Of a stretch of 64,000 nucleotides of DNA, positions 52,780 through 63,530 are shown piece after piece. This DNA is from Closterium sp. Naga37s-1 (taxonomy: Eukaryota; Streptophyta; Zygnematophyceae; Desmidiales; Closteriaceae). The notes beneath the pieces were generated by a model, which saw only the letters and a list, made by a program, of their open reading frames with translations, was not told the origin of the DNA and did no database searches. Location: positions 1,860,001-1,924,000 of the forward strand of contig CANJKZ010000092.1 in assembly GCA_947471745.1 (NCBI GenBank), in the 5' to 3' direction. Position 1 is the first letter of the stretch, and every line of letters begins with the position of its first letter. A program made the position numbers and the translations under genes.

Positions 52780-55700
52780 TATCAGGACAAATTCAACTAC
52801 AATCAAGACACCTACAACATCACAAGGCATGGCAACGCAGAAGGAGAGAAGCTCCTCTAACGGCTCTCCCGGTACTACTCCTACTCCACCTCCTGCCTCT
52901 GGCCTACAGACAGAGGAGGGCATAGCAACAAGACCGGCAGCTGGGTCTACCGAAACTCCCGCAAATCAAGCCGCGGCCTTCGACCCAGACATGATGGAGA
53001 AATTCTTCTCCTTCATGTCCTTCTACGAACAACACCAGCAAGGAGCACCTGCGCAGTCAAACAACAGTAACAACAACAACGCAACACCGATGAGCCTCGA
53101 CGGTTCATCCTACGCACGAGGAAATCAGCAACAACAACCTACCTTCGCCCCGTACGAACCTCAGCGCGGTTCCGTCAGCTTCATGCCGCGCCAGCAGCCG
53201 TCACCTGAGCAAGAGAAGACACTAGATGCACTGCAAGTTCAGTCGCAGTTTGCGCACGTCTTAAAACTGCAGACGTCAAGACCGTTCGACGGAAAGGACT
53301 TCTTTACCTGGTCATTCGAATTCGAACGGTCATTCAAGACCGTTCCAAAGCCTGCTGCGGTCTTACACACCTTCACCCTTGACTCGGGCGCTTCCCGCTC
53401 CTTCTTTCGAGACCGCACCACAATCACGCCGCTTAGTCGGCCGGTTGCAGTCTCCCTGGCAGACCCCTCTGGGGGTCCTGTACTTGCCCACTACTCCACT
53501 GTCCTACCGTGTCCGGCGGCCCCCTCTGGCTCCCTGTCAGGTCTTTACCTCCCCTCGTTCTCTACGAACTTGGTGAGTGGTGCTGACCTACAGGATGGAG
53601 GGGTTGACCAGTTCACTCCTGCGAGTCAGCGAGTGACCCACTGCACGTGTGCTCGGACGGGCCGACACTTGGCCACGTTTACCCGTCAGCCGGGGTCGAG
53701 CCTGTACACACTGACTACCGAGTCTCCTCCGGTTGCTGCGTCTGGTCAGGTAGCTGCGTCGGGTCAGGTGTTTGCTGCAGCGTCTCGGTCTGGTCCTGAG
53801 TCTGCCCCCTGCTCTTGTCGCCTCCTGTCCCACCAGACCCTCCTCTGGCATCACCGCCTTGGTCACCCCTCCCTGCCTGGTCTCCGAGGCATGGCCTCCC
53901 GTTACCTTGTCTCTGGTCTCCCCCGGTCCCTACCTCCCCTTCCTCCGGGGCCTGCCCCTACCTGCGTTCCCTGCGTCGAGGGGCGACAGCGCGCCGCTCC
54001 TCACTCCTCCGAGTTTCCTCCGATAGAGGCTCCGCTGCAGACTCTCCACATGGACGTGTGGGGCCCAGCCCGCGTCCGTGGACAGGGTCACGAGCGTTAC
54101 TTCCTGCTGGTGGTTGACGACTTCTCGCGTTACACCTCAGTCTTCCCCTTGCGCCGCAAGGGTGAGGTCACTGAGGTGTTGATCGACTGGATCCGCGCTG
54201 CCCGTCTCCAGCTCAGAGAGAGTTTCGGCTCGGACTTTCCTGTCCTGCGTCTGCACTCCGACCGAGGTGGAGAGTTTTCCTCCGACCTTCTGCGAGCCTT
54301 CTGTCGTGCGGAGGGCATCCGCCAGACGTTCACGCTTCCGGCCTCTCCACAGCAAAATGGGATTGCTGAGCGCCGCATTGGCATGGTCATGGACGTCGCT
54401 CGTACGTCCATGATCCATGCGGCTGCTCCCCATTTTCTGTGGCCGTTCGTGGTTCAGTACGCGGCGCATCAGTTCAACCTTCAGCCCCGGGTCTCCATGC
54501 CGGAGACCTCCCCTACTCTGCGGTGGACGGGGAAGGTTGGCGATGCGTCTGCGTTCCGTGTCTGGGGATCTCGAGCTTTCGTCCACGACTTGTCTGCGGA
54601 CAAGCTGTCCTCCCGTGCTGTTCCCTGCGTCTTCCTTGGCTTCCCCCCTGACGCGCCTGGTTGGCAGTTTTACCACCCCACCTCGCGCCGTGTTCTGTCC
54701 TCCCAGGACGTCACGTTTGACGAGTCAGTTCCATACTACCGTCTCTTTCCCTACCGCGCTGCCCCCCTCCCCCCCCCGCCGCTCTTCCTCGCGCCAGGTC
54801 CCCCCCCGGTAGACCCCCTCCCCCCTCAGGGTCCTGCCCCCTCAGGTGTGTCCCAGGTAGACGCAGTCGAGCCTGTCGAGGTAGCTGTTGACTCTGGTGC
54901 TGCTAGGGGTGCTGAGCCTGGGGGTGCCGGGTCTAGGGGTGCTGAGCCTGAGCGTGCGGAGCCTAGGGGTGCTGAGTCTGGGGGTGCTGAGCCTGGAGTT
55001 CCTGAGTCTGGGGGTGCTGAGCCTGGAGTTCCTGAGTCTGGGGGTGCTGAGCCTGGAGTTGCTGAGTCTGGGGGTGCGGAGCCTGCGGGAGCTGGGCCTG
55101 CTCGTGTGGAGTCTGGCGGTGCTGGGCCTGGAGGTCCTTCGTGTGCTTCGTCCCGGCGGGAGCTACTCTCTCCACAGGAGCTGCGCGAGTGGTTTGCTCG
55201 GCGCTGGAGCCGTGCTGCTGGAGCTGGTGGTGCTGCCGGTACTGGAGGTTCTACTGCTGCTGGGGGTGATGGAGCCACGGGTCCCGGAGGTGCTCGTACT
55301 GGAGGTACTGGAGCTGCTGGGCCTGGTGGTGCTGCTGGTGCTGGAGCTGCTAGCGGAGCTGGAGCTGGCGGTGCTGCTGGAGTAGGTGCTGCTGGGGGTA
55401 CTGGAGCCGGGGCTGCTGCGTCTTCCGGTGGTCCCGCTGGAGCTGGAGCTGCTGGAGGTTCTGGAGCTGCTGGAGGTGCTGCTGGAGCTGGTGGTGCTGC
55501 TGGAGTTGGAGCAGGCGCTGGGGGTGCTGGTGTTGTCCCTGCTGGTTCTGGAGGCGCTGCGCGGCCGCGGCCGTACTTCGTTCCGCTCCTTGAGCAGGTT
55601 CTTGGTCTTCCGCCTTCTTTTGGTCCTGCTCCTTCCTTAGAGTGTCCACCGCCTGTCCAGTCCGAGTCACAGATACAGCTGGCCTCCCCACTGCCTGCTC

Positions 55701-57826
55701 CTTCTCCCTACACTGGTCCTACTGGAGGTCTTGCTGAGCGTCGTGAGCCTGAGTCGCATCCTGCGTTGCCTGTTCGTGCTGCTCGCACTGGTCGTCGTGT
55801 TCCACGTCAGCGCCCTCCTGCGGTCCCGGGCACGCACCAGATGGCACTGCGTCCTTCCACTGCTCCACTGCGTGTCCCTTTGCCGTCTCCTCCTGAGTCA
55901 TCTCTTCCTGCTCTTGCTGACCCGGCGTCTAACTCCCTTCGTGCTGCCAGTCCTACTATCACGCGTCTCTTGGCTACTGTTGTCACTGACCCTTTTTTTG
56001 AGTCCACTGCTGCGTCTGCCTTTGTTGCTGAGCTTGTCGACTTCGCTGCTCACTGTCGTCTAGACTACGCCGCGAGTCTTGTTGCTGAGTCTAAGTCTGT
56101 CTGTCCTTCGTCCGTCGGGGGTGAGTGTGCTCTTAGCATGGACGTCCTTGAGGACAGGCAGGAGGAGTTCCAGTGCTTTGCTGCTGCTTTACCTCATCTC
56201 GTGTCCATGCTAGTTGCCCCTGAGGGAGACCCGGATGCACCAGACATCCCGACCCCGCGCTCTTACGCAGAGGCGATAGAGGGTCCCTACTCCTCTCAGT
56301 GGCAGTCAGCCATGGACGCAGAGATGGCTTCCTGGAAGTCCACAGGCACCTACGTCGACGAGGTTCCCCCACCTGGGGCGAACATCGTCAGTGGCATGTG
56401 GATTTTAAGGGTGAAGCGGCCGCCGGGTTCTCCGCCTGTCTTCAAGGCGCGTTACGTGGCTCGAGGCTTCAGTCAGCGGCAGGGAGTTGACTACTTTCAG
56501 ACCTTCTCTCCCACCCCGAAGATGACCACTCTTCGGGTGCTGCTGCACATAGCCGCTCAGCGCGACTACGAGCTTCACTCTCTTGACTTCAGCACTGCTT
56601 TCCTACAGGGCAGCCTGCACGAGGAGATCTGGCTGCGCCGCCCACCTGGCTTGACTGGGTCGTTTCCTGCAGGTACCCAGTGGAGCCTCCGGCGGCCAGT
56701 CTACGGTCTCCGCCAGGCGCCTCGTGAGTGGCACGACACACTGAGGACTACACTTGCGGCACTTGGGTTTGCTCCTTCTACTGCCGACCCGTCGCTGTTT
56801 CTACGCACCGACACCTCTTTGCCGCCGTTCTACATCCTCGTGTACGTCGACGACTTGGTCTTTGCTACTGCTGACATTGCTGGACTCGCCTACGTGAAGT
56901 CCGAGCTCCAGAAGAGACACACGTGCACAGACCTGGGTGAACTGCGCAGCTATCTTGGCTTGCAGATCACCCGGGACAGAGCACGGCGCACCATTACCCT
57001 GACTCAGTCACACATGGTGCAGCAGGTCCTTCAGCGCTTCGACTTTACGTACTCCTCGCCTCAGGCCACTCCTCTGTCTACTCGGCACTCGCTCTCAGCT
57101 CTGCCTTCGGATGAGTCCGTAGAGCCGAGTGGCCCGTACCCAGAGCTTGTTGGCTGTCTCATGTACCTGATGACCTGCACTCGTCCTGACCTAGCATACC
57201 CTCTTAGCATCCTGGCACGCTATGTTGCTCCTGGGAGACACCGACCAGAGCACATGGCTGCAGCAAAGAGGGTGTTGCGCTACTTGTGCAGTACGTCGGG
57301 CATGGGGCTCATGCTTGGAGGGCGGAGTTCAGTGGTCCTCACTGGTCACGCAGACGCGTCTTGGGTTGATGACCTGGCTACGCAGCGGTCGTCATAGGGT
57401 TACACCTTCAGCCTTGGTTCCGGCTCTGTTTCGTGGCGGTCTACCCGCTCGTCTTCTGTTCTCAGCTCCAGCTGTGATGCTGAGATCTACGCTGGGGCCA
57501 TGGCTGCACAGGAGTTATGCTGGCTCAGCTACCTGCAGACTGACCTGGGAGAGCCGCCTCGTTCTCCTCCAGTTCTGTACGTCGACAACAAGGCCATGCT
57601 GGCCTTGTGTCGGGAGCACGGACTGGAGCACAGAACGAAGCACATTGCTCTTCGCTACTTCCTTGCTCGTGAGCTGCAGCAGCGTGGTCAGCTGCGCCTT
57701 GCTTACGTGGCCTCTCAGGCCAACACTGCTGATATCTTCACCAAGGCACTTCAGCCTTGTGATCATCAGCGCTTCTGTACTATGCTAGGTCTTGTGCCTA
57801 CTTGGCCTCACTTGCTTACCTCTTGA
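52772..57826 (+). pseudogene. Chimeric ORF: copia B gag fused in frame to copia A2 protease-integrase-RT-RNase H
   Basis: Residues 1-197 are B gag: a Ser/Thr/Gln-rich start, MMEKFFSFMSFYEQHQQ, then DALQVQSQFAHVLKLQTSRP and DGKDFFTWSFEFERSF. From residue 198 or 199 the protein is A-type: HTFTLDSGASRSFF (protease Asp204), the HHRLGH zinc region, integrase HMDVWGP, LHSDRGGEF and NGIAERR, a Gly/Ala/Glu-rich linker, RT with YVDD from residue 1358, and RNase H. A TAG at 57395-57397 stands where A1 has CAG. The frame then continues to the natural stop at 57824-57826. The probable start is an ATG in the first 30 codons; no ATG can be assigned with certainty. Confidence 0.93.
54890..55090 (+). repeat. 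ESGGAEPGVP-coding minisatellite in A2 linker
   Basis: A 30-bp unit, GAGTCTGGGGGTGCTGAGCC + TGGAGTTCCT, repeats three to four times among looser 15-bp GGTGCTGAGCCTGGG units. It occupies the same linker as the GGAEP array of A1. Confidence 0.8.
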
Positions 57827-58011
57827 CTTTGCTTGTACTGTGATCTCTATATACCTGCACCTGCTTGTTTACCTTTATATATATAATCCTGCATGTGAAC
57901 TGGCCTTGTGGCCTTTGAACCTGTGCTCGGAATGTGTGGTGACGTTGTGATCCACCCTGAGCTTGCTTTGCTTGACTGGTCTTGTGACCCCTTCTTCTCC
58001 CCCACTTTGCC
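57827..58011 (+). other. A2 3' untranslated region
   Basis: Follows the A2 pol stop. It has the TATATATA run near 57873-57885 and closely resembles the A1 3' region. It ends at the tract TATGGGGGTG (58012-58021). Confidence 0.75.
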
Positions 58012-58021
58012 TATGGGGGTG

Positions 58022-58146
58022 TGTCAGACATACATGACCTAGCCTATGTAGGCTGTAGCGGGGTAGACACTAAGGGGTATTCACTTCTAGGGTTTCACAT
58101 TTGTATCACACAGTTTCCTAGTTCATTCATTTCCTCTTTCTTCACA
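58022..58146 (+). repeat. 3' LTR of A2
   Basis: 125 bp, TGTCAGACATACATGACC to CTTTCTTCACA. It has the same length and plan as the A1 LTR but is clearly diverged. There is no matching 5' LTR upstream. Confidence 0.85.
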
Positions 58147-60365
58147 CAGCTCGACGAAAGGACCCCACGTCGTGAGTCACTGCAACCAAACCCAACGTAC
58201 GCAGCCATCGCCCAAAGTGAACCGTCTGGGAAGGATACTTGGTTCTTGGACAGTTGCTGCGGACAACACATGTGCTCTTCAGGTCGCTTCGTTCAACGGG
58301 AATACCAACTTCAGCGGGAAGTCGTCATCACCGTCGCCAACAACCAGAACCTGCGCACACGACGACAAGGCGTGGCGCAACTTCAGTCACGAGAGACAAA
58401 CGTCATATTGCAGATGTCAAAGGTATTAATTGCAGAGGGACTCGGCTACAACTTACTAAGCGTCAGTCAGCTGATGGCGAAAGGCATCCATCTCGAAGCA
58501 GACAGCACAACACAGGATTTCAAGCTGTACCACAGGAAGGGCGGTCTCTACATCGGGAAGGCGGTCCTGAAAAATAACGTCTTCGTCCTCGACTTCGTCC
58601 CAGATCTTGGCACCGCTGACAGCGACGGGATTGTCACCTTCACCTCCTGGACACATCTGCCGGATCTCAACCCCAACTTCAGTCCCGAAGGCTTCTGGTA
58701 CTCGCACACCATCCCTGAGGCAGAACGAACAAGAGCATTAGCAACGATTCAACACCCGGCAGCAGCAGAGACAACATCGGCAGCAGAAGAGACAACATCG
58801 GCAGCAGCAGAAACAACGGCAGCAGCAGCGGCAACATCGACACCAATCGCTGGTCCTTCAACTGCACCGGCTCCAATCGACGACGACACTCCACCAACTC
58901 CTGCGCAGCAATTGAACCCAACACCACGAGAAGTACATCGAAGCACAAACCTCACCGCAAGCTTCTACTCCAACTCCGACTTGTACCGTCGCTCACCCAG
59001 ACATCGAGCTGGCGAAGATATCTGGCACGCACGAATGGGACATCCAAGCAACACGGTGTTAAACAACACAATCCGAGCAGGCGTACTTGACAAAGACTCA
59101 CTGCTCCTAACCGACGGAAGCGAACTTCGACGAGCTCGTGGAACGTGCTTTACCTGCCCCGAAGCTGACTTACCATATCGGCCATTCGCTTCTCACCACA
59201 ACCCCAGCGCACCAGCTTACGCACCACTTGAGAAAGTGTACAGCGACATCCTGTACAACCGCAAACCTGGACAAGGAGCATACAGCTACACCATCACGTT
59301 CATCGATATCGCCACGCGTTACGTTTGGCACCTTAACCTTCCGAGCAAGGACATGGCCTTCGAGGCCTTCGTCGCTTGGCTCCCAGTAGCAGAACGAGAA
59401 TCGGGCGTGAAGCTACAAAGCTTCCAGTCAGACGGAGGAGGAGAATACACCTCACAGAGGTTCAAGCAGTACTTGGCAGAAAGAGGGATCAAGAGGCTCA
59501 TCTCTCTTCCCTACGCTCACCAGCAGCAAGGCGTAGCAGAAAGAATGAACAGAACTCTTCAGAACACCATGCGCAAGCTGCTACGAGGCATGCGACTGCC
59601 CAACCACCAATGGCCCGAAGCAATGGACCACGCTGTCATGCTGCACAACTTGCTCTCGTCATCATCGCTCCCGAACAACGCATCACCGCACCTGCTGTGG
59701 ACAGGAAAACAGGGCAGTACAAAAATGTTAAGAGTTTTCGGGTGCATGGTACAGTACCGACCCCCATCTGCACGAGCCGGCCGTTTTTCCCAACGCGCAC
59801 AGTGGGGACTACACCTGAGCATCGAAAGAAATTACAACGCGTGGAAGATTTTCGACGTCCACTCCAAGGAAACAGTAGCAGCACGTGATGTCATTTTCTA
59901 CGAACGACTCACCCTTTCGACGTACCTTGCCAACTTGGAAGAAGATCGGGATCCCACAGGTGGTTTCCGTGGCGACCGAGCCTTCGCCTCGACAGCAGAC
60001 GAAGCTGACTGGGACGAGCAGAACGTGGATGAAGCCTCGGAGGAAGCCGGACTTCTCCCTTACTGCTCCGTCGACGTCCCAATGGATGACGAAAATCCTC
60101 GCGAAAGCACCAACGCCGAAGTATTTTACCACTTCGCCGACAACGGTTACGTTACACCTGCAGAAGTCAACACAAACGAAGCAGAACGCATAGGGCCCAA
60201 CTTCATACCTGACCCAGAAGCAGGTGACGAAGCAGCTTATCCCGAGGACACAACACTCCCCCGCTACACACAGAGTGGCCTCCAGATACTCGGCCTCATC
60301 ACCGCGGTCCACGGCACGGAGATTCCTAAGGAGCCTGCCACAGTTCAGCAGGCTCTGGGGGGGGG
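58147..60365 (+). pseudogene. Copia B protease and integrase
   Basis: Coding sense resumes in frame at LDERTPRRESL. Protease: DTWFLDSCCGQHMCSSGRF near 58228-58280, then VVITVANNQNLRT and GYNLLSVSQLM. Integrase: IWHARMGHPSNTVLNN with CFTCPEA (zinc region), VYSDILYNR, FQSDGGGEYTSQRFKQYLAE and QQGVAERMNRTLQNTMR, with the D, D and E residues present. The C-terminal LLWTGKQGSTKMLRVFGCMV follows. The frame is lost at a 9-G run (60357-60365); eight G would restore QALGGEHKEKW. The LTR-like residues before 58147 are not part of the protein. Confidence 0.9.
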
Positions 60366-61927
60366 AGCATAAGGAAAAATGGCGCGAAGCCATGGACAAG
60401 GAGCTGGAAGCACTGGAAGAACGGAACACCTGGAAAGTCGTTCCCATCGGCGTGGCACGAAACAAGACAATACTCACCGGAAAATGGGTCTTCCGTGTGA
60501 AGACAAAAGCAGACGGCACCATCGACAAGTTTAAAGCGCGCTGGGTCGTACGCGGCTTCGACCAAGAGCATGGACGCGACTTCACCGAGACATTCGCCCC
60601 GGTCAGCCGACACACCTCACTACGAATTCTCCTCGTGATCGCCGCCATGAAGAAGAAGAAACTGCGGCAAATTGACGTCGCCAACGCATTCCTCTACTGA
60701 CCTGTTGACGCCGAAATCTTCGTCGAACTTCCACACGGCTCCCACGGAGAGCCTAACCAAATCTGCCAGCTGCTGAAATCCCTGTACGGTATTAAACAGG
60801 CCCCAGGGCTGTGCCAGCAGTATCTACACGCTCGACTCGTCCGCATCGGATTCCGACAGCTACCACAGGACCAGGGCATGTATCGGCTCTCGAAAGGTGA
60901 CGACTACATCCTACTGATCGTCTACGTGGACGACCTGCTCTACATCGGCTCGACTGACAGCGTCACTACTTGGTTCGAAGGAGAACTGCAGCAGAACCTC
61001 ACTCTTACAGTGTTGTCTACCGTCACGCAGTATCTCGGCCTCAACATCCAGGAAGAAGAAGGCGCGATCTACCTCAACGCCGCGAAATATGCCGACACTA
61101 TCGCCAAACGCTTCGGACTCACCTCGATCACCATCTCCACGCCTTACTGCTACAACGCAGGAAATCACAAGGAAAGTTCCGCTCTGCTCAAGCCCGCAGG
61201 CATACGGGACTACCAGAGAAAGCTAGGGTGCCTCCTTTTCGCGGCCGTCACCTGCCATCCGGATCTATCGTACTCTGCGAGTCAACTCGCCACCTACCTC
61301 AAAAGGCCCGAGGCAGAGCATATGGCGAAGCTTGACCGCGCCCTTCACTACCTCGTTAGCACTCCGACGATCGGCCTGACTTATCACAAGAACGGAACCT
61401 CGACACCTAAGTTAATCGGCTACGTCGACGCCGATCACGCTGGCGACTCCGGGACCAGACACTCGCGTACCGGCTACATCTATCGCCTCGAACCTATCGG
61501 ACCCATCTCGTGGCAGTCGAGCAAGCAGGAGTTAATTGCCCTCTCTTCAGCTGAAGCAGAATATATCGCACTTTGCTCAGCCACCAAGGAAGGACTGTAC
61601 CTTCGCGAACTCCTGGAGGAAGCGAAGCTGGCTCAGTTACCCAGCTTCTCCTTGTTCTACGACAACCAGTCGGCAATTCGCATAGCCAACAAAAATGGAT
61701 TCGCGAACAGAACGAAGCATATCGCCCTGCGATATTTCTTTGTAAAGGACGAGATCGAGAAGGGGAGACTCAAGCTGTCTTACTGTCCCACGTCCGAGAT
61801 GGCAGCTGATTACCTGACCAAGAAGCTCGGGAAGCAGAAGTTCGAGTACTGCATGCTGCTGACCGGACAAAGCCACGTCACCAGTAGCGACACTCCAGAA
61901 GCGAAGGGGAGTGTTGGAAACAATTGA
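60366..61927 (+). pseudogene. Copia B reverse transcriptase and RNase H, one TGA
   Basis: EKWREAMDKELEALEERNTW opens the RT. GRDFTETFAPVSRHTSLRIL and IDVANAFLY follow, then TGA at 60698-60700 (probably TGG or CGA originally), and the same frame continues: LLKSLYGIKQAPGLCQQY, IVYVDDLLYIGS with the active site near 60920, and TQYLGLNIQEEEG. RNase H: GYVDADHAGDSGTRHSRTGY, SSAEAEYIALCSATKEG, NQSAIRIANKNGFANRTKHI and MAADYLTKKLGKQK. The stop at 61925-61927 lies 15 bases inside the 3' LTR. Catalytic residues are intact. Confidence 0.92.
61898..61911 (+). promoter_or_regulatory. Polypurine tract of copia B
   Basis: GAAGCGAAGGGGAG directly before the 3' LTR. Confidence 0.75.
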
Positions 61928-62355
61928 TTTAGCGCCTCTGTCGTGTCGAAACACCAAGTCAGAAGCGAAGCGAAACATATCAAAGCATTAGCGAGTCAAC
62001 CCTCGGAGGTTGAACAACTGCTGGAGGTTACGCGAAAGTCAAAGGTCAGCGACCTTTGACCTGACAAGTACAGCGCGACAGTAAGGACAAACAACTGACT
62101 CGCTATTGAGTAGTTGCCCGAGTCGTCACTGTATCGAACCGCAACAGCAATAGTAAAACGGTTATTAACTGTATCTCTTCGTATTCCTTGTACTCTTATA
62201 AAAACTTGTATCTCTTTGTTTTAATCAATCTACTTTGCCCTCACATACCAGCGCAAGGTGGTTCACAAACTTCTCATTAAACGCTTCCGCTATTACATTA
62301 TTCCTACTCAGAGTTTAGTCCTGCAAAGAACCTAAGGGCTTTTCTCAGCCCAACA
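61912..62355 (+). repeat. 3' LTR of copia B
   Basis: 444 bp, ending CAGCCCAACA, followed by the CTTCC duplication. Confidence 0.95.
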
Positions 62356-62406
62356 CTTCCCCCCATTCCATTCTCCCAACCCAACCCCCCCCGTGTCTCC
62401 CTCCCA

Positions 62407-62623
62407 GCTGCTAGCGGCCAAACTTGCGTGCACGACCCGTGACACGGCAGAGATGGCTGGCTCGGTTTCGCCTGCCGACTTTTGTGCGGCACACATGGCA
62501 GCACTGGAAGGGTTGCTAGTCCACTCGTCATCCGTTTCTGCTGCTGCTGGCCTGGGGGCAGGTGGAGGTGGAAATGGGGCTGCTTCGGATGGTGGCGGTG
62601 GTCTAGGTGATAACCGCCTCTGA
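62407..62623 (+). CDS. Putative exon after the copia B insertion, unidentified
   Basis: A long pyrimidine tract ending TCTCCCTCCCAG (62395-62406) is an excellent 3' splice site, so copia B may sit in an intron. The frame reads LLAAKLACTTRDTAEMAGSV, SPADFCAAHMAALEGLLVHS, then a Gly-rich tail to TGA at 62621-62623. I do not recognise it. It could be joined with the exons at 51170 and 51951 in one gene, but phase and identity were not established. Confidence 0.35.
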
Positions 62624-63265
62624 CCAAGCAATGGCACTCCCCTCACTGGCAGGTTCACCAAGCATCCCACACGGCATTGCTCTCCTCTGCTGCACACCAC
62701 GCCAGGCATGCAACAGCAGCAAGCCGCACGTGCGGCAGCTCCAACCCTAGTTGCAAGGTTCTGTTTGTAGTACATCAAACATGCAAACACTCCCAACTGG
62801 GTGTTTGCGCCCACTGTGTCTGACTTACAGTACATTCAAGGCCATCTTGCTATAAACACTTTGCCACGTTTTATAAATGGAGTACTTACAACAGTATGAC
62901 TAAATACATAACCCTAATCACCCAACCCTGGATTCCTCCGTCCGTACCGACCACGTTGCTAGTCATATGCTCGTGCACGATTCAGTCCTGCCTTCACCAT
63001 GTCGCTGCTCTTTTTGCTCATCTTCAATACCAATCCTGAAACCTAGCCTCAATCGTTGTCGACACCCACGTCGCCACAAAAACATCATTGTTTTCTGGCG
63101 GGGAACATAAGAAAGGAGTAGGGAACTTTGTGATGGGAGTAGGCAAAACAAAGCAGCGGTGTGTGCAGGCATTGGAAGGCACCCCTGCAGGGGTGGATGA
63201 GAGGACAGGTAGGGAAAGGGGGGGACCTAATGTGTTGAGGGTCAGGCTGGATTGCGAGCGCAAAT
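62624..63265. other. Spacer without a clear gene
   Basis: No domain, repeat family or RNA gene is visible. It could be the 3' untranslated region and intergenic DNA after the putative exon. Confidence 0.35.
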
Positions 63266-63530
63266 TGAAGGGCCTGTCAGGGTATGGAAGGGTATGGCAG
63301 GGTATGGAGCGGGACGGAAGGGTATGGCAGGGTATGCAGCGGGACGGGAGGGTATGGCAGGGTATGGAGCGGGACGGGAGGGTATGGCAGGGTATGGAGC
63401 GGGACGGGAGGGTATGGCTGGGTATGCAGCGGGATGGAAGGGTATGGCAGACAATGGATGGGTATGGTATGGGATGGATGGGTATGGCTGGAGTATGGAA
63501 TGGTATGGTACACTTCTGCTAAAGAGGGAA
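63266..63530. repeat. 30-bp minisatellite (GGTATGGCAGGGTATGGAGC)
   Basis: Five or six units of GGGTATGGCAGGGTATG(G/C)A + GCGGGACGG(G/A)A are followed by shorter GGGTATGG runs. ORFs in all frames here are repeat translations. Confidence 0.9.

Larger units (their letters stand above)
52321..62355 (+). mobile_element. Ty1/copia retrotransposon B with an A-family element embedded
   Basis: 10,035 bp from 5' LTR (52321-52767) to 3' LTR (61912-62355), with the perfect target duplication CTTCC at 52316-52320 and 62356-62360. B contributes gag (52772-53362) and everything from 58147 on. Between them lies an A-family copia (A2) from its protease to its 3' LTR (58146). The C-terminal half of B gag and the A2 5' LTR, leader and gag are gone. 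B therefore received A2 and a deletion then joined B gag to A2 protease. Confidence 0.95.

Noticed and set aside
58021..58146. N-terminal 42 codons of the long copia B ORF
   Set aside because: They translate the A2 3' LTR; B coding resumes only at 58147.
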